Assembly: GCA_963809545.1 (NCBI GenBank)
Contig: CAWEKD010000011.1
Location: 62,001 to 126,000 of the forward strand
Origin: Natronosporangium sp035305625
GTDB taxonomy: Bacteria > Actinomycetota > Actinomycetes > Mycobacteriales > Micromonosporaceae
DNA length: 64,000 nucleotides
Direction of reading: 5' to 3'
Of this stretch, positions 8,979-17,224 are shown piece by piece (positions within the stretch are counted from its first letter, which is position 1; every line of letters starts with the position of its first letter). The position numbers were made by a program, and so were the translations under genes. The notes beneath the pieces are model-generated. The model saw nothing but the letters and a program-made list of their open reading frames with translations. It had not been told where the DNA came from and ran no database searches.

Positions 8979-10700
8979 GTGTCAGAGACCCGCCAGACCG
9001 GCGCCGACGTACGTTCCATCACCGACACCTTGATCACGCGTGCCCGGCAGGCCGGTGGTCGGATCGGTTCGGCCGTGGTGGCGCAAGTGGTCGAAGGGGC
9101 GGCGATAACGCCGGAACAGGCCAAGAAGGTCCTCCGCGCGCTCGCCGACGCCGGTGTCACGGTGGTCGTGGACGGTTCGGCCAGCCTACGTCGCCGTCGT
9201 GCCGTGGCCGCCCGCTCCAGTTCGGCCAAGTCCACCACTCGTACCAGTCAAGTCGATGCCCAAGTGGGCGACGGGTCGACCGACTCCACCAGCACGGAGT
9301 CGCCGTCCACCCGTTCCCGCAGCCGCACCACCAAGTCAAGCGGGACCACCCGCAGCAGTAGTCGTAGCGGCACCCGGGCGAAGTCCACCACCTCCGAGGC
9401 CTCCCCGGCCCCGGAGGATTCCGCCACCGCCAGCGCGGAGGCCGGTGAGTCGGACTCGAGCAAGAGCACGGCCGCCAAGCCGGCGAAAGCCACTCGGAGC
9501 CGGAGCACCCGGGCAAAGTCCACCGCGACGAAGTCCACCAGTGGCCGCAGCCGGAAGGCGACCTCGGCCAGCAAGGGCGGAGCCAGCGCTTCGACCGGTA
9601 TCTCCCTGGATGAGGAGGAGGCGGAGGCGTTGGCGACCGATGTCGACGACGTGGAGCTGGAAGAGTCGCCCGGCATGGCTGCCCGGGCCAAGGCCGACGC
9701 GGAGGCCGACGACGACTTCGACTGGGACGACGACGAGTCGGAGGCCCTGAAGCAGGCCCGCCGGGACGCCGAGCTGACCGCGAGCGCGGACTCGGTCCGG
9801 GCCTACCTCAAGCAGATCGGTAAGGTGCCGCTGCTCAACGCCGAGCAGGAGGTGGAGCTCGCCAAGCGGATCGAGGCCGGGCTGTACGCCGCGGAGCGGC
9901 TACGGCAGGCCGAGGAGAAGGGCGAGGAGCTCCCGACCGAGCTCCGGCGGGACCTCACCTGGATCATGCGGGACGGTGAGCGGGCCAAGAACCACCTGCT
10001 GGAGGCCAACCTGCGGCTGGTGGTCTCGTTGGCCAAGCGCTACACCGGCCGGGGCATGGCCTTCCTGGATCTGATCCAGGAAGGCAACCTGGGGTTGATC
10101 CGGGCGGTGGAGAAGTTCGACTACACCAAGGGCTACAAGTTCTCCACCTACGCCACCTGGTGGATCCGGCAGGCGATCACCCGCGCCATGGCCGACCAGG
10201 CCCGCACCATCCGGATCCCGGTGCACATGGTCGAGGTGATCAACAAGCTCGGCCGGATCCAGCGCGAGCTGCTGCAGGACCTGGGCCGCGAGCCCACTCC
10301 GGAGGAGCTCGCCAAGGAGATGGACATCAGCCCGGAGAAGGTGCTGGAGATCCAGCAGTACGCCCGGGAGCCGATCTCGCTGGACCAGACCATCGGTGAC
10401 GAGGGCGACAGCCAGCTCGGTGACTTCATCGAGGACTCGGAAGCGGTGGTCGCGGTAGACGCGGTCTCGTTCTCGCTCCTGCAGGACCAGCTCCAGCAGG
10501 TGCTGCAGACCCTCTCGGAACGGGAGGCGGGAGTGGTCCGGCTGCGGTTCGGGCTCACCGACGGGCAGCCGCGCACCCTGGACGAGATCGGTCAGGTCTA
10601 CGGGGTCACCCGGGAGCGGATCCGGCAGATCGAGTCGAAGACCATGTCCAAGCTTCGCCACCCGTCCCGTTCCCAGGTGCTGCGGGATTACCTGGACTGA
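8979..10700 (+). CDS. rpoD: RNA polymerase primary sigma factor (RpoD/HrdB/SigA)
   Basis: This is a 573-aa group 1 sigma-70 factor. Residues 1-75 form a basic region 1.1-like domain. Residues 75-195 are a long Ser/Thr/Ala/Lys-rich low-complexity segment typical of actinobacterial HrdB, followed by an acidic stretch. Region 1.2 starts near 270 (DSVRAYLKQIG), region 2 spans 340-420 (LLEANLRLVVSLAKRYTGRG, then the aromatic YATWWIRQAI promoter-melting motif), and region 4 near 520-573 ends in the helix-turn-helix GVTRERIRQIE. The GTG at 8979 is preceded by GGAAGG with 6-nt spacing; the longer open frame upstream is not coding. A 171-bp stretch is identical to sigB (separate entry). A perfect hairpin follows the stop. 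Confidence 0.97.
   Translation: MSETRQTGADVRSITDTLITRARQAGGRIGSAVVAQVVEGAAITPEQAKKVLRALADAGVTVVVDGSASLRRRRAVAARSSSAKSTTRTSQVDAQVGDGSTDSTSTESPSTRSRSRTTKSSGTTRSSSRSGTRAKSTTSEASPAPEDSATASAEAGESDSSKSTAAKPAKATRSRSTRAKSTATKSTSGRSRKATSASKGGASASTGISLDEEEAEALATDVDDVELEESPGMAARAKADAEADDDFDWDDDESEALKQARRDAELTASADSVRAYLKQIGKVPLLNAEQEVELAKRIEAGLYAAERLRQAEEKGEELPTELRRDLTWIMRDGERAKNHLLEANLRLVVSLAKRYTGRGMAFLDLIQEGNLGLIRAVEKFDYTKGYKFSTYATWWIRQAITRAMADQARTIRIPVHMVEVINKLGRIQRELLQDLGREPTPEELAKEMDISPEKVLEIQQYAREPISLDQTIGDEGDSQLGDFIEDSEAVVAVDAVSFSLLQDQLQQVLQTLSEREAGVVRLRFGLTDGQPRTLDEIGQVYGVTRERIRQIESKTMSKLRHPSRSQVLRDYLD
10065..10235 (+). repeat. 171-bp tract identical to a tract in sigB
   Basis: Read base by base, this segment of rpoD equals 19498-19668 in sigB with no mismatch, including every third codon position. 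Both sides diverge at once (for example TTC against CTA just before). It encodes regions 2.2-2.4, which bind core polymerase and the -10 element. It is best explained as a gene-conversion tract. Confidence 0.9.
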
Positions 10701-10703
10701 CCT

Positions 10704-10744
10704 GGTTTGTCGGCCGGTGGCCGGGGGCCACCGGCCGACAAACC
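10704..10744 (+). terminator. rpoD terminator hairpin
   Basis: A perfect 19-bp inverted repeat (GGTTTGTCGGCCGGTGGCC and complement) with a 3-nt loop starts 3 bases after the rpoD stop. There is no U-tract. Confidence 0.85.
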
Positions 10745-11120
10745 GAGGGTGGGATCTGGGCGCGGTCAGGAGTGACCAGTATCACCTGCGGGCACCAACC
10801 CTCTTGGGCAGCCCTATTGGTAACGATTACTGGCGAATAGGCAACATGTGTCCTCATTTGTGGACCGCAATATCCGATTCCAACCTGCAAGTCAACCACT
10901 GGTCGGGCTGACTTACACGGTGGTAAGGTCGGATCCCGTTCCGACGATCGGCCCGGTTGGACGTTGTTCCCCATCAGGTCGTTGACTCGGACGCGGCGCC
11001 TTCCGGCACACTGAACGTGTGAGCTGGCTCCCCGACCGGCGGACCGGGAAGCCTACCGGGCAGGTGGCTGTTTACATGGAAAAGGCCGAGACTGCCGGTG
11101 ACGATCAGAGGAGGATCGCG
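10745..11120. other. Intergenic region after rpoD, no supported gene
   Basis: This is 376 bases between the rpoD terminator and the DUF7455 gene. It includes a comparatively A+T-rich part (10830-10900). The open frames are short and lack recognisable products. It presumably contains the promoter for the small downstream gene. Confidence 0.5.
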
Positions 11121-11357
11121 ATGCCCTCGACCCTCACGCCGCCGCCGGACACGGTGGCGCCCCTGGGCGCGGAGGACCGGTGCGACCGGTGCAACGCGGC
11201 TGGCAAGCTGCGGCTCACCATCTCTGGCGAGCGTGAGCTGGTGTTCTGCGGTCACCACGCCAACCGTTACGCGGACGAACTAGCCAAGATCACTGTCCGG
11301 TACGTCACTGATCCGGGCTTCACCTGGCGAGGAGCAGCGCTGCTCTCCCAGAACTGA
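11121..11357 (+). CDS. DUF7455 small zinc-binding-type protein
   Basis: A 78-aa actinobacterial protein found beside the primary sigma factor in this group. The start is the ATG at 11121, supported by GAGGAGGA about 4-5 nt upstream; the longer frame to 11019 lacks this. RCDRCNAAGKLRL and VFCGHHANRYADEL form a probable Cys2/Cys-His2 metal site, and the C-terminus has the conserved DPGFTWRGA. The function is unknown. Confidence 0.85.
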   Translation: MPSTLTPPPDTVAPLGAEDRCDRCNAAGKLRLTISGERELVFCGHHANRYADELAKITVRYVTDPGFTWRGAALLSQN

Positions 11358-11379
11358 CCCTCACGAGCGGTAGACGTCA

Positions 11380-11415
11380 GACCGGGTGCGCGGGCGGTGG
11401 CCCGCGCACCCGGTC
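11380..11415. terminator. Bidirectional hairpin between DUF7455 and the helicase
   Basis: A perfect 16-bp stem (GACCGGGTGCGCGGGC and complement) with a GGTG loop lies between two convergent genes. Confidence 0.8.
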
Positions 11416-11464
11416 GTGTATCTGCTTCAGGGGCTCTCCCACCGCTGCGGGCTGTGCCCGCGCG

Positions 11465-13177
11465 TCACAGCTCCCGGATCGCCGCGATCCGGTCCCGCAG
11501 CTGCTCGATGGTGGCCTGCGCGCTGGGCGGCCCGCCGCACCGGCGCCGTAGCTCCGCATGGATCTTCCCGTGCGGCAGACCGGTCCGGTGGTGGTAGGCG
11601 GCGACCAAGGCGTTCAACTGACGCCGCAGCGCCATCCGTTGCTCCGCGGCGCTCCGCGGCGCCGGCGCGGGCGGATCCGCCACCGACGTCCCGGACCGCG
11701 GGGCCGGAGTGCGCTTCTGGCTGGCCTGAAGCTCAGCCTCCCGGCGCCGGAGCAGCATCGCCACCTGGTCCGGGGTGAGCAGCCCGGGGATGCCGAGATA
11801 CTCTTCCTCCTCCGGGGTGCCGGCCGACACCGGCGTGCCGAACGACGCCCCGTCGAAGATCACCTGATCCAGCTCGGCGGTCGCCGACACCGCCTCGAAC
11901 TGTTTGGTCTGCTCCTGCGCGACCGGCTCCCGCCGCTGCGCGCGAGCCAATGCCTCGTCATCCCACCCCTCGGTGGGCTTCCTACCCAGGACGTGGTCCC
12001 GCTCCGCTTCCAACTGGGCCGCCAGTTCCAGCAGCACCGGCACGCTCGGCAGGAAGATCGAGGCGGTCTCCCCCGGTCGCCGGGCACGGACGAACCGCCC
12101 CACCGCCTGGGCAAAGTACAGCGGGGTGGCGGCGTTGGTGGCGTACACCCCGACCGCGAGCCGCGGGATGTCCACCCCTTCGGAGACCATCCGCACCGCC
12201 ACCAGCCAGCGTTGCTGGGAGTGGGTGAACTCGGCGATCCGGTCCGAGGCGGTGGCGTCATCGGAGACCACCACCACCGCGGGCTCCCCGGTGATCTGCC
12301 CCAGCAGCCGGCCGTACGCGCGCGCCGCCTGCTGGTCACTGGCGATCACCAGGCCGCCGGCGTCCTCCATCCCGTCGGCCCGGAGCCGGCGCAGCCGCGC
12401 GTCAGCGGCCCGGAGCACCTGCGGGATCCACTCCCCCCGCGGGTCCAACGCGGTCCGCCAAGCCTGCGCGGTGAGGTCCTTGGTCAACGGCTCACCCAGG
12501 CGCGCGGCCAGCTCCTCGCCCGCGTTGGTCCGCCACCGGGTCTCCCCCGAGTACGCCAGGAAGATCACCGGGCGGACCACGCCGTCGGCCAACGCCTCCG
12601 CATAGCCGTACAGGGAGTCGGCACGGGAGCGCAGCACATTGTCCCCGACCCGTTCATAGGTCACGAACGGGATCGGATTCTCGTCCGAGCGGAACGGAGT
12701 ACCGGTCAAGGCCAGGCGGCGGGTGGCCGGCTCGAACGCCGCGCGAATCCCGTCCCCCCAGGTCCGGGACTCCCCCGCGTGGTGGATCTCGTCCAGCACC
12801 ACCAGGGTGCGGCGGGCCAGCGTCCGCCGCCGATGCACCTGCGGCGCCGCCCCCACCTGTGCGTACGTGACCACCACCCCGTGGAAGTCGGGGGAGGTGT
12901 GCACGTCCGCGTTGCGGAAGTTGGCATCGAGTTGGATGCCGCCACGGGCGGCCGCCGCCGCCCACTGGTGCTTCAGATGCTCGGTCGGCGCGACCACCGT
13001 GACCGCGTCCACCGTCCGGTCCCGCAACAGTTCTGCCGCTACCCGGAGGGCGAACGTGGTCTTACCCGCACCAGGGGTGGCTACCGCGAGAAAATCCTCG
13101 GACCGCCGCCGGAGGTACTCCACCAGGGCACGACGCTGCCAGGCCCGCAACGGGCCGAATGCTTCCGGGTCGATCAC
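11465..13177 (-). CDS. DEAD/DEAH-box (SF2) helicase, XPB/ResIII-like
   Basis: This is a 570-aa superfamily 2 helicase. Domain 1 has Walker A ATPGAGKTTFALRVA (about residues 31-45), motif Ia VVAPTEHLKHQWA, Walker B VVLDEIHHAG and motif III LTGTPFRSDE. Domain 2 contains VRMVSEGVDIPRL and the motif VI-like FAQAVGRFVRARRPGE. The C-terminal 150 residues are a charged family-specific extension. The GTG at 13177 is used: AGGAG overlaps the DUF3039 stop 11 nt upstream and conserved sequence starts right after. The longer frame would overlap DUF3039 entirely. It probably forms an operon with DUF3039. The biological substrate is unknown; DNA metabolism is inferred from the fold. Confidence 0.88.
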   Translation of the reverse strand: MIDPEAFGPLRAWQRRALVEYLRRRSEDFLAVATPGAGKTTFALRVAAELLRDRTVDAVTVVAPTEHLKHQWAAAAARGGIQLDANFRNADVHTSPDFHGVVVTYAQVGAAPQVHRRRTLARRTLVVLDEIHHAGESRTWGDGIRAAFEPATRRLALTGTPFRSDENPIPFVTYERVGDNVLRSRADSLYGYAEALADGVVRPVIFLAYSGETRWRTNAGEELAARLGEPLTKDLTAQAWRTALDPRGEWIPQVLRAADARLRRLRADGMEDAGGLVIASDQQAARAYGRLLGQITGEPAVVVVSDDATASDRIAEFTHSQQRWLVAVRMVSEGVDIPRLAVGVYATNAATPLYFAQAVGRFVRARRPGETASIFLPSVPVLLELAAQLEAERDHVLGRKPTEGWDDEALARAQRREPVAQEQTKQFEAVSATAELDQVIFDGASFGTPVSAGTPEEEEYLGIPGLLTPDQVAMLLRRREAELQASQKRTPAPRSGTSVADPPAPAPRSAAEQRMALRRQLNALVAAYHHRTGLPHGKIHAELRRRCGGPPSAQATIEQLRDRIAAIREL

Positions 13178-13191
13178 CTCCGCGCCGGCTC

Positions 13192-13440
13192 CTAGGCGTC
13201 CGGCAGCGACTCGTGGATCTCCTTGCACTGCGGGCACACCGGGAACCGCTGCGGATCCCGGGAGGGCACCCACAGCTTGCCGCACAACGCCCGGACCGGG
13301 GTCCCCTCGATCATGGCGGCCATCAGCTTGTCCTTCGGCACATAGTGCGAGAACCGCTCATGGTCGCCGTCGTCGTACCGGTAGTCGACGCGCTCTTCGC
13401 GGGTGGTCTCGGTGTCCGGCATCGTGATGGGCGTGGTCAT
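13192..13440 (-). CDS. DUF3039 domain-containing protein
   Basis: An 82-aa small protein of the DUF3039 family. Conserved features are ERFSHYVPKDKLMAAMIEG, followed by a zinc-knuckle-like pattern with CGKLWVPSRDP and CPQCKEIHE. The start is the ATG at 13440 with GGGAG just upstream. The stop is 14 bases before the helicase start, so the two are probably expressed together. The function is unknown. Confidence 0.88.
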   Translation of the reverse strand: MTTPITMPDTETTREERVDYRYDDGDHERFSHYVPKDKLMAAMIEGTPVRALCGKLWVPSRDPQRFPVCPQCKEIHESLPDA

Positions 13441-13506
13441 GTCTCCCAGTGTGGCAGGTGCCATTCGGGCCGGACAACGAACCCGACCATCTGGTCGACC
13501 GGGTCT

Positions 13507-14142
13507 CTACCCCACCGGCACGGGCGGGTCACCGCAGCGCTGCCCCAGCCGCTGCCGCGGCTCACCGGTGTCCGGGTCCAGTTCCACCACCCAATCCCCG
13601 TACGCGGTGCTCACTTCTAGCTGGTGTGCGGACCGGAACCGTACCTTCACCGTTCCACACCCCCGCCCCAGGTCCGCTACTTCCCGGGCGGTGAGTCCGG
13701 AGCCGTGCCAGATCCGCACGTACTGGTTGGGGGGAATGTCCCGGTCCTTGACCAGCACCACGGTGAACTTCCCGTTGGGGGACTGGGCCGCCACCCTCGG
13801 CTCGAAGCTGAAGTGCGCCCCGAACACCCCCCAGCCGATCACCCCTACCAGGCTCAGCACCATCAACAGCAGCCGCAGCCCCAGCCGGTACGCCTGGGTC
13901 GCCTCGTTGACCACCGGCAGCGCCAGCCACATACCCACCAGCGCCATCGGCGGCACCACCAGCAGGCCCAGCATGGGGTTGCCGAACTGGTATTCGAGCA
14001 CCACCAACCGCCACGGGTTGACCAACCCCAACCCGAACAGCACCGCGGTGACCAGCGCCGCGATCAGAACCGGCCACCCCAGCACTCGTCGGGTGATCCA
14101 CCACACGCGACGCCCCCGGCCGGCCCCCCGTCCCACCGTCAT
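13507..14142 (-). CDS. Hypothetical membrane protein with extracytoplasmic domain
   Basis: I do not recognise this 211-aa protein. It has a basic N-terminus and three or four hydrophobic segments in the first 110 residues (WPVLIAALVTAVLFGLGLV, MLGLLVVPPMALVGMWLAL, LRLLLMVLSLVGVIGWGVFG). A soluble C-terminal domain of about 100 residues follows, with a beta-rich appearance (SPNGKFTVVLVKDRDIPP, YVRIWHGSGLTAREVADLG). The soluble part likely lies outside the membrane and might sense or bind something, but nothing specific is visible. It is divergent from psuG. Confidence 0.7.
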   Translation of the reverse strand: MTVGRGAGRGRRVWWITRRVLGWPVLIAALVTAVLFGLGLVNPWRLVVLEYQFGNPMLGLLVVPPMALVGMWLALPVVNEATQAYRLGLRLLLMVLSLVGVIGWGVFGAHFSFEPRVAAQSPNGKFTVVLVKDRDIPPNQYVRIWHGSGLTAREVADLGRGCGTVKVRFRSAHQLEVSTAYGDWVVELDPDTGEPRQRLGQRCGDPPVPVG

Positions 14143-14238
14143 GTCGTCACCTTACTGTCGTGCCCCATCGGGCCGGTCATCCCCCATTGTGGTCGTAATC
14201 GATACCTGCGGCCATGATCAATACATTACGTACGCCGC

Positions 14239-14244
14239 TATAGT
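14239..14244 (+). promoter_or_regulatory. Candidate -10 element placing psuG as a leaderless transcript
   Basis: TATAGT ends 6 bases before the GTG of psuG, so transcription would start at or next to the start codon. No Shine-Dalgarno sequence precedes the gene, and the flanking sequence is A+T-rich. Confidence 0.5.
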
Positions 14245-14250
14245 GCGGCT

Positions 14251-15207
14251 GTGATTACCGGGCAGGTGCGCTATCACCCAGAGGTAGCCGACGCACTACA
14301 GAACGCCGCGCCGGTGGTGGCGCTGGAAAGCACGATCATCGCCCACGGTCTTCCCCGCCCCGACAATCTCGAGGTCGCTCGCCAGATCGAGCAGGCGGTA
14401 CGGGAACAAGGGGCGGTGCCGGCGACGATCGGCATGCTCGACGGCGAACTCGTGGTCGGGTTGGACGATGCCGAACTCACGCGGTTGGCCACCGCCGACC
14501 ACGTCGCCAAGCTGTCGGTACGGGACCTCGCCCCGGCCGCGGCCGCCCGGCGGGACGGTGCCACCACGGTGGCCGCCACCAGCGCGGTAGCGGCCCGCGC
14601 CGGGATCGGGGTGTTCGCCACCGGTGGACTGGGCGGGGTGCATCGGGACGCTGCCCGCTCCTTCGACGAGTCGGCTGACCTGGTCACCCTGGCGCACACC
14701 CCGGTGGTCGTGGTGTGCGCCGGCGTGAAGTCCATTCTGGATGTAGGCGCCACCCTGGAACGGCTGGAGACCCTCGGGGTGACGGTGGCGGGGTACCGCA
14801 CCACCCGGTTCCCGGGCTTCTTCATCACCGACAGCGGTCACGACCTGCCCTGGTCCCTGGAGTCCCCGGAACAGGTGGCGGCGGTGGTCCACGCCCAGCG
14901 TCAGCAGGGAATCAGCCGGGCGGCGCTGGTGCTCGCCAACCCGGTGCCGCCGGACGAACAACTCGATCCGGCGTGGCACGACCGGGTACTCGCGGAGGGG
15001 CTCGCGGAGCTGGCCGCGCAGCGGATCAGCGGCAAGGAAGTCACCCCGTACCTGCTGGCGCACTTCCACCGGGTCACCGGTGGGGCGAGCCTCGCGGTCA
15101 ACGTCCGGATCATCCTGCGCAACGCCGCCCTGGCCGCCCAGATCGCGGTCGCGTTGGCCGCGTCGGGGGCAGCGACCGCCCATCGCCCCGCGGCCGGGTC
15201 GCCGTGA
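14251..15207 (+). CDS. psuG: Pseudouridine-5'-phosphate glycosidase
   Basis: This enzyme reversibly splits pseudouridine 5'-phosphate into uracil and ribose 5-phosphate (C-glycosidic bond), a step in RNA-derived pseudouridine salvage. The 318-aa protein has the family signatures: VALESTIIAHGLPRPDN near the N-terminus, GVFATGGLGGVHRDA, VCAGVKSILDVGATLE, YRTTRFPGFF, and the C-terminal TGGASLAVNVRIILRNA. The GTG start has no ribosome-binding site and a -10-like box sits immediately upstream. Its stop overlaps the downstream kinase start (GTGA), giving a two-gene operon that joins the kinase and glycosidase steps. Confidence 0.95.
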   Translation: MITGQVRYHPEVADALQNAAPVVALESTIIAHGLPRPDNLEVARQIEQAVREQGAVPATIGMLDGELVVGLDDAELTRLATADHVAKLSVRDLAPAAAARRDGATTVAATSAVAARAGIGVFATGGLGGVHRDAARSFDESADLVTLAHTPVVVVCAGVKSILDVGATLERLETLGVTVAGYRTTRFPGFFITDSGHDLPWSLESPEQVAAVVHAQRQQGISRAALVLANPVPPDEQLDPAWHDRVLAEGLAELAAQRISGKEVTPYLLAHFHRVTGGASLAVNVRIILRNAALAAQIAVALAASGAATAHRPAAGSP

Positions 15208-16130
15208 CCCCTCGCCGGCGGGTGCTGGTGGTCGGGGACCTGGTCACCGACGTGGTGGCGGTGACCGCTCACCCACCGGCGGCCGGCACCGACACCCCGG
15301 CCCAGATCCACCTCACCGGCGGTGGCCAAGCAGCGAACACCGCCGCCTGGCTCGCCGCCCAGGGCGTACCCGTCACGTTGGTGGCGGCGGTGGGCGACGA
15401 TCCGGCCGGTGAACAGCGGTGTGCGGAGCTGGCTGCGCTGGGGGTGGACTGCGCGGTCCGACGGGTGGCCGGCGTGGCCACCGGCACGCTGGTGGTGCTG
15501 GCCACCGGCGCCGAGCGCACCATGCTTACCGACCGGGGCGCCAGCGATCACCTCCGCCCCGTGGACGTGACTCAGGCGCTGGCCGACCGGCCGGACATCG
15601 GGCATCTCCACCTGTCCGGATACGCGCTCCTCGGGGCGGGGTCCCGGCCGGCGGCCCAGCACGCGCTCGCGTGGGCGCGCCGGCACGCCCTGACCACCAG
15701 CGTGGACGCCGCCTCGGCGGCCCCGCTGCGGCAGGTCGGTCCCGCCACCTTCCGGCGGTGGATCCACGGCGTAGACCTGCTGCTGGCCAACCAGGACGAG
15801 GCCGCGGCGCTGGCCGAGCTGCCCTCTCCCGCCGACACGGATGCGCTGCGCGATCAGCTCCGCGGACTGGCCGAGGCGGTGGTGGTCAAACGGGGCGTGG
15901 CCGGCGCGGCCTGGTTCGACCGGAACGGGGGCGTGGTGGAGGTACCGGCGGTGGCGCTGGATCCCGCCGCGGTGGTCGACCCCACGGGCGCCGGGGACGC
16001 GTTCGCCGCCGGGTTGCTGGCGACCTGGCTGACCGGCGCCGACCCGGTCGCCGCGCTGCGGGCGGGGGTGGAGGCCGGGGCGGCCGCGGTCGTCACCGCG
16101 GGGGCCCGGCCGGCGGATCCACGTCGATGA
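15204..16130 (+). CDS. psuK: PfkB-family carbohydrate kinase, probable pseudouridine kinase
   Basis: A 308-aa ribokinase-like protein. The N-terminal RRRVLVVGDLVTDVVAV and the GGGQAANTAAWLAAQG loop bind the nucleoside/sugar, and the C-terminal DPTGAGDAFAAGLLA is the PfkB signature 2 with the catalytic Asp and anion hole. Substrate assignment rests on translational coupling to psuG: it would phosphorylate pseudouridine to the substrate of PsuG. Sequence alone would only support 'sugar/nucleoside kinase'. The GTG at 15204 overlaps the psuG stop. The last 38 bases overlap the opposite DUF3099 gene. Confidence 0.85.
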   Translation: MTPRRRVLVVGDLVTDVVAVTAHPPAAGTDTPAQIHLTGGGQAANTAAWLAAQGVPVTLVAAVGDDPAGEQRCAELAALGVDCAVRRVAGVATGTLVVLATGAERTMLTDRGASDHLRPVDVTQALADRPDIGHLHLSGYALLGAGSRPAAQHALAWARRHALTTSVDAASAAPLRQVGPATFRRWIHGVDLLLANQDEAAALAELPSPADTDALRDQLRGLAEAVVVKRGVAGAAWFDRNGGVVEVPAVALDPAAVVDPTGAGDAFAAGLLATWLTGADPVAALRAGVEAGAAAVVTAGARPADPRR

Positions 16131-16518
16131 TCTGCTCGGTCTCCTCCCCGCTGCGGGGGTGGGGGCTGGGCGCCTCACCGGCGGTGATTCCTCGCGACGC
16201 GGTCGGCTCGCTCCGATGGGGTGTCAACGCCCGCCGCCCTCCCGGGCGGAACCGGCGCCAGCGGTGCTCTTCCTTAGGCAGGCGGTCGTTGGCCAGCACC
16301 ACCGCCACCCAGGGCACGATGGTCATGCCGAACGCGCACAGGGCGAGCCACACCCACAGTCCGGGGGGTTGCAGCGTGAACACCACCACCGCGGCGACCA
16401 CACTGATCACCCGGATGGACATCATCAGGACGTACCGGACCTCGCGGATGCGCAGCTGATCTTCTTGACTACGCTCCGCGTCGGTGATGACGACCGGCCG
16501 GTTCCGGTGCGGTTTCAC
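16093..16518 (-). CDS. DUF3099 family membrane protein
   Basis: A 141-aa protein. The N-terminal PVVITDAERSQEDQLRIREV leads into two transmembrane segments (RYVLMMSIRVISVVAAVVVF and LWVWLALCAFGMTIVPWVAVVLAN), followed by a charged, probably cytoplasmic tail. This matches actinobacterial DUF3099, role unknown. The GTG start overlaps the stop of the upstream HhH-GPD gene (GTGA), so the pair is probably translated together. The 3' end overlaps psuK on the other strand. Confidence 0.87.
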   Translation of the reverse strand: MKPHRNRPVVITDAERSQEDQLRIREVRYVLMMSIRVISVVAAVVVFTLQPPGLWVWLALCAFGMTIVPWVAVVLANDRLPKEEHRWRRFRPGGRRALTPHRSEPTASRGITAGEAPSPHPRSGEETEQIIDVDPPAGPPR

Positions 16519-17198
16519 CCCTCCATCCTCGCACCCTCCGGCGGTGGCGGCACCGGCTGGGGGGATTCACTCCGGCGCTGATCACTACTTCCGCCCCCGC
16601 GGCGCTCACCCCGGGCCGCGGCCTTCGCCGCCCGGGCCGCCGCCTTCTGCTGCTGCTTGTAGGTACGCACCCGCGCCAGACTCTCCGCGTCGGTGATGTC
16701 CGCTACCGACCGGTGCACCCCCTCCTCGCCGTACTCCCCGGCCGCCTCCCGCCAGCCGGGTGGCCGCACCCCCAACTGCTTACCGAGCAGGGCGGTGAAG
16801 ATCTGGGCTTTCTGGCGACCGAATCCGGGCAGCGCCCCCACCCGACGGAGCAACTCCTGCCCGGTGCGGGCGTCCCGCCACACCGCCGCGGCGTCCCCGC
16901 CGTACTCAGCAGAAATGATCTTGCATAGCCGCTGGGTCCGGGTGGCCATCGCCGTCGGGAACCGGTGCAGCGCCGGCGGCTGCGCGAACAGTTGGGCCAG
17001 CAGCTCCGGGTCGTACGCGGCGATCATCGCGGCGTCCAGCCGAGGGGTGCCCAAACGCTGCGCCAGTCGGTAGGGGGACGTGAACGCCCATTCCATCGGC
17101 ACTTGTTGATCAAGCAGCATCCCGACCAGCAGGGCCAGCGGATCCTGCGCTAGCAGCTCGTCCGCTTCCGCCTCGGTGCTGAGATACAGGGTGGACAT
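16515..17198 (-). CDS. HhH-GPD-type base-excision repair family protein
   Basis: A 227-aa member of the actinobacterial HhH-GPD family (TIGR03252-like). Residues 20-60 form an alpha-helical start, and the helix-hairpin-helix VGALPGFGRQKAQIF lies near 120-135. The region then continues GWREAAGEYGEEGVHRSVADI. The C-terminal 50 residues are basic and low in complexity (AARAAKAAARGERRGG). Such proteins are assumed to act on damaged DNA bases, but this branch is uncharacterised and glycosylase activity is inferred. It is divergent from mgtE, with only 26 bases between the start codons. Confidence 0.85.
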   Translation of the reverse strand: MSTLYLSTEAEADELLAQDPLALLVGMLLDQQVPMEWAFTSPYRLAQRLGTPRLDAAMIAAYDPELLAQLFAQPPALHRFPTAMATRTQRLCKIISAEYGGDAAAVWRDARTGQELLRRVGALPGFGRQKAQIFTALLGKQLGVRPPGWREAAGEYGEEGVHRSVADITDAESLARVRTYKQQQKAAARAAKAAARGERRGGGSSDQRRSESPQPVPPPPEGARMEG

Positions 17199-17224
17199 GC
17201 GCTCAGTCTGGCAGATTGGGCGAC

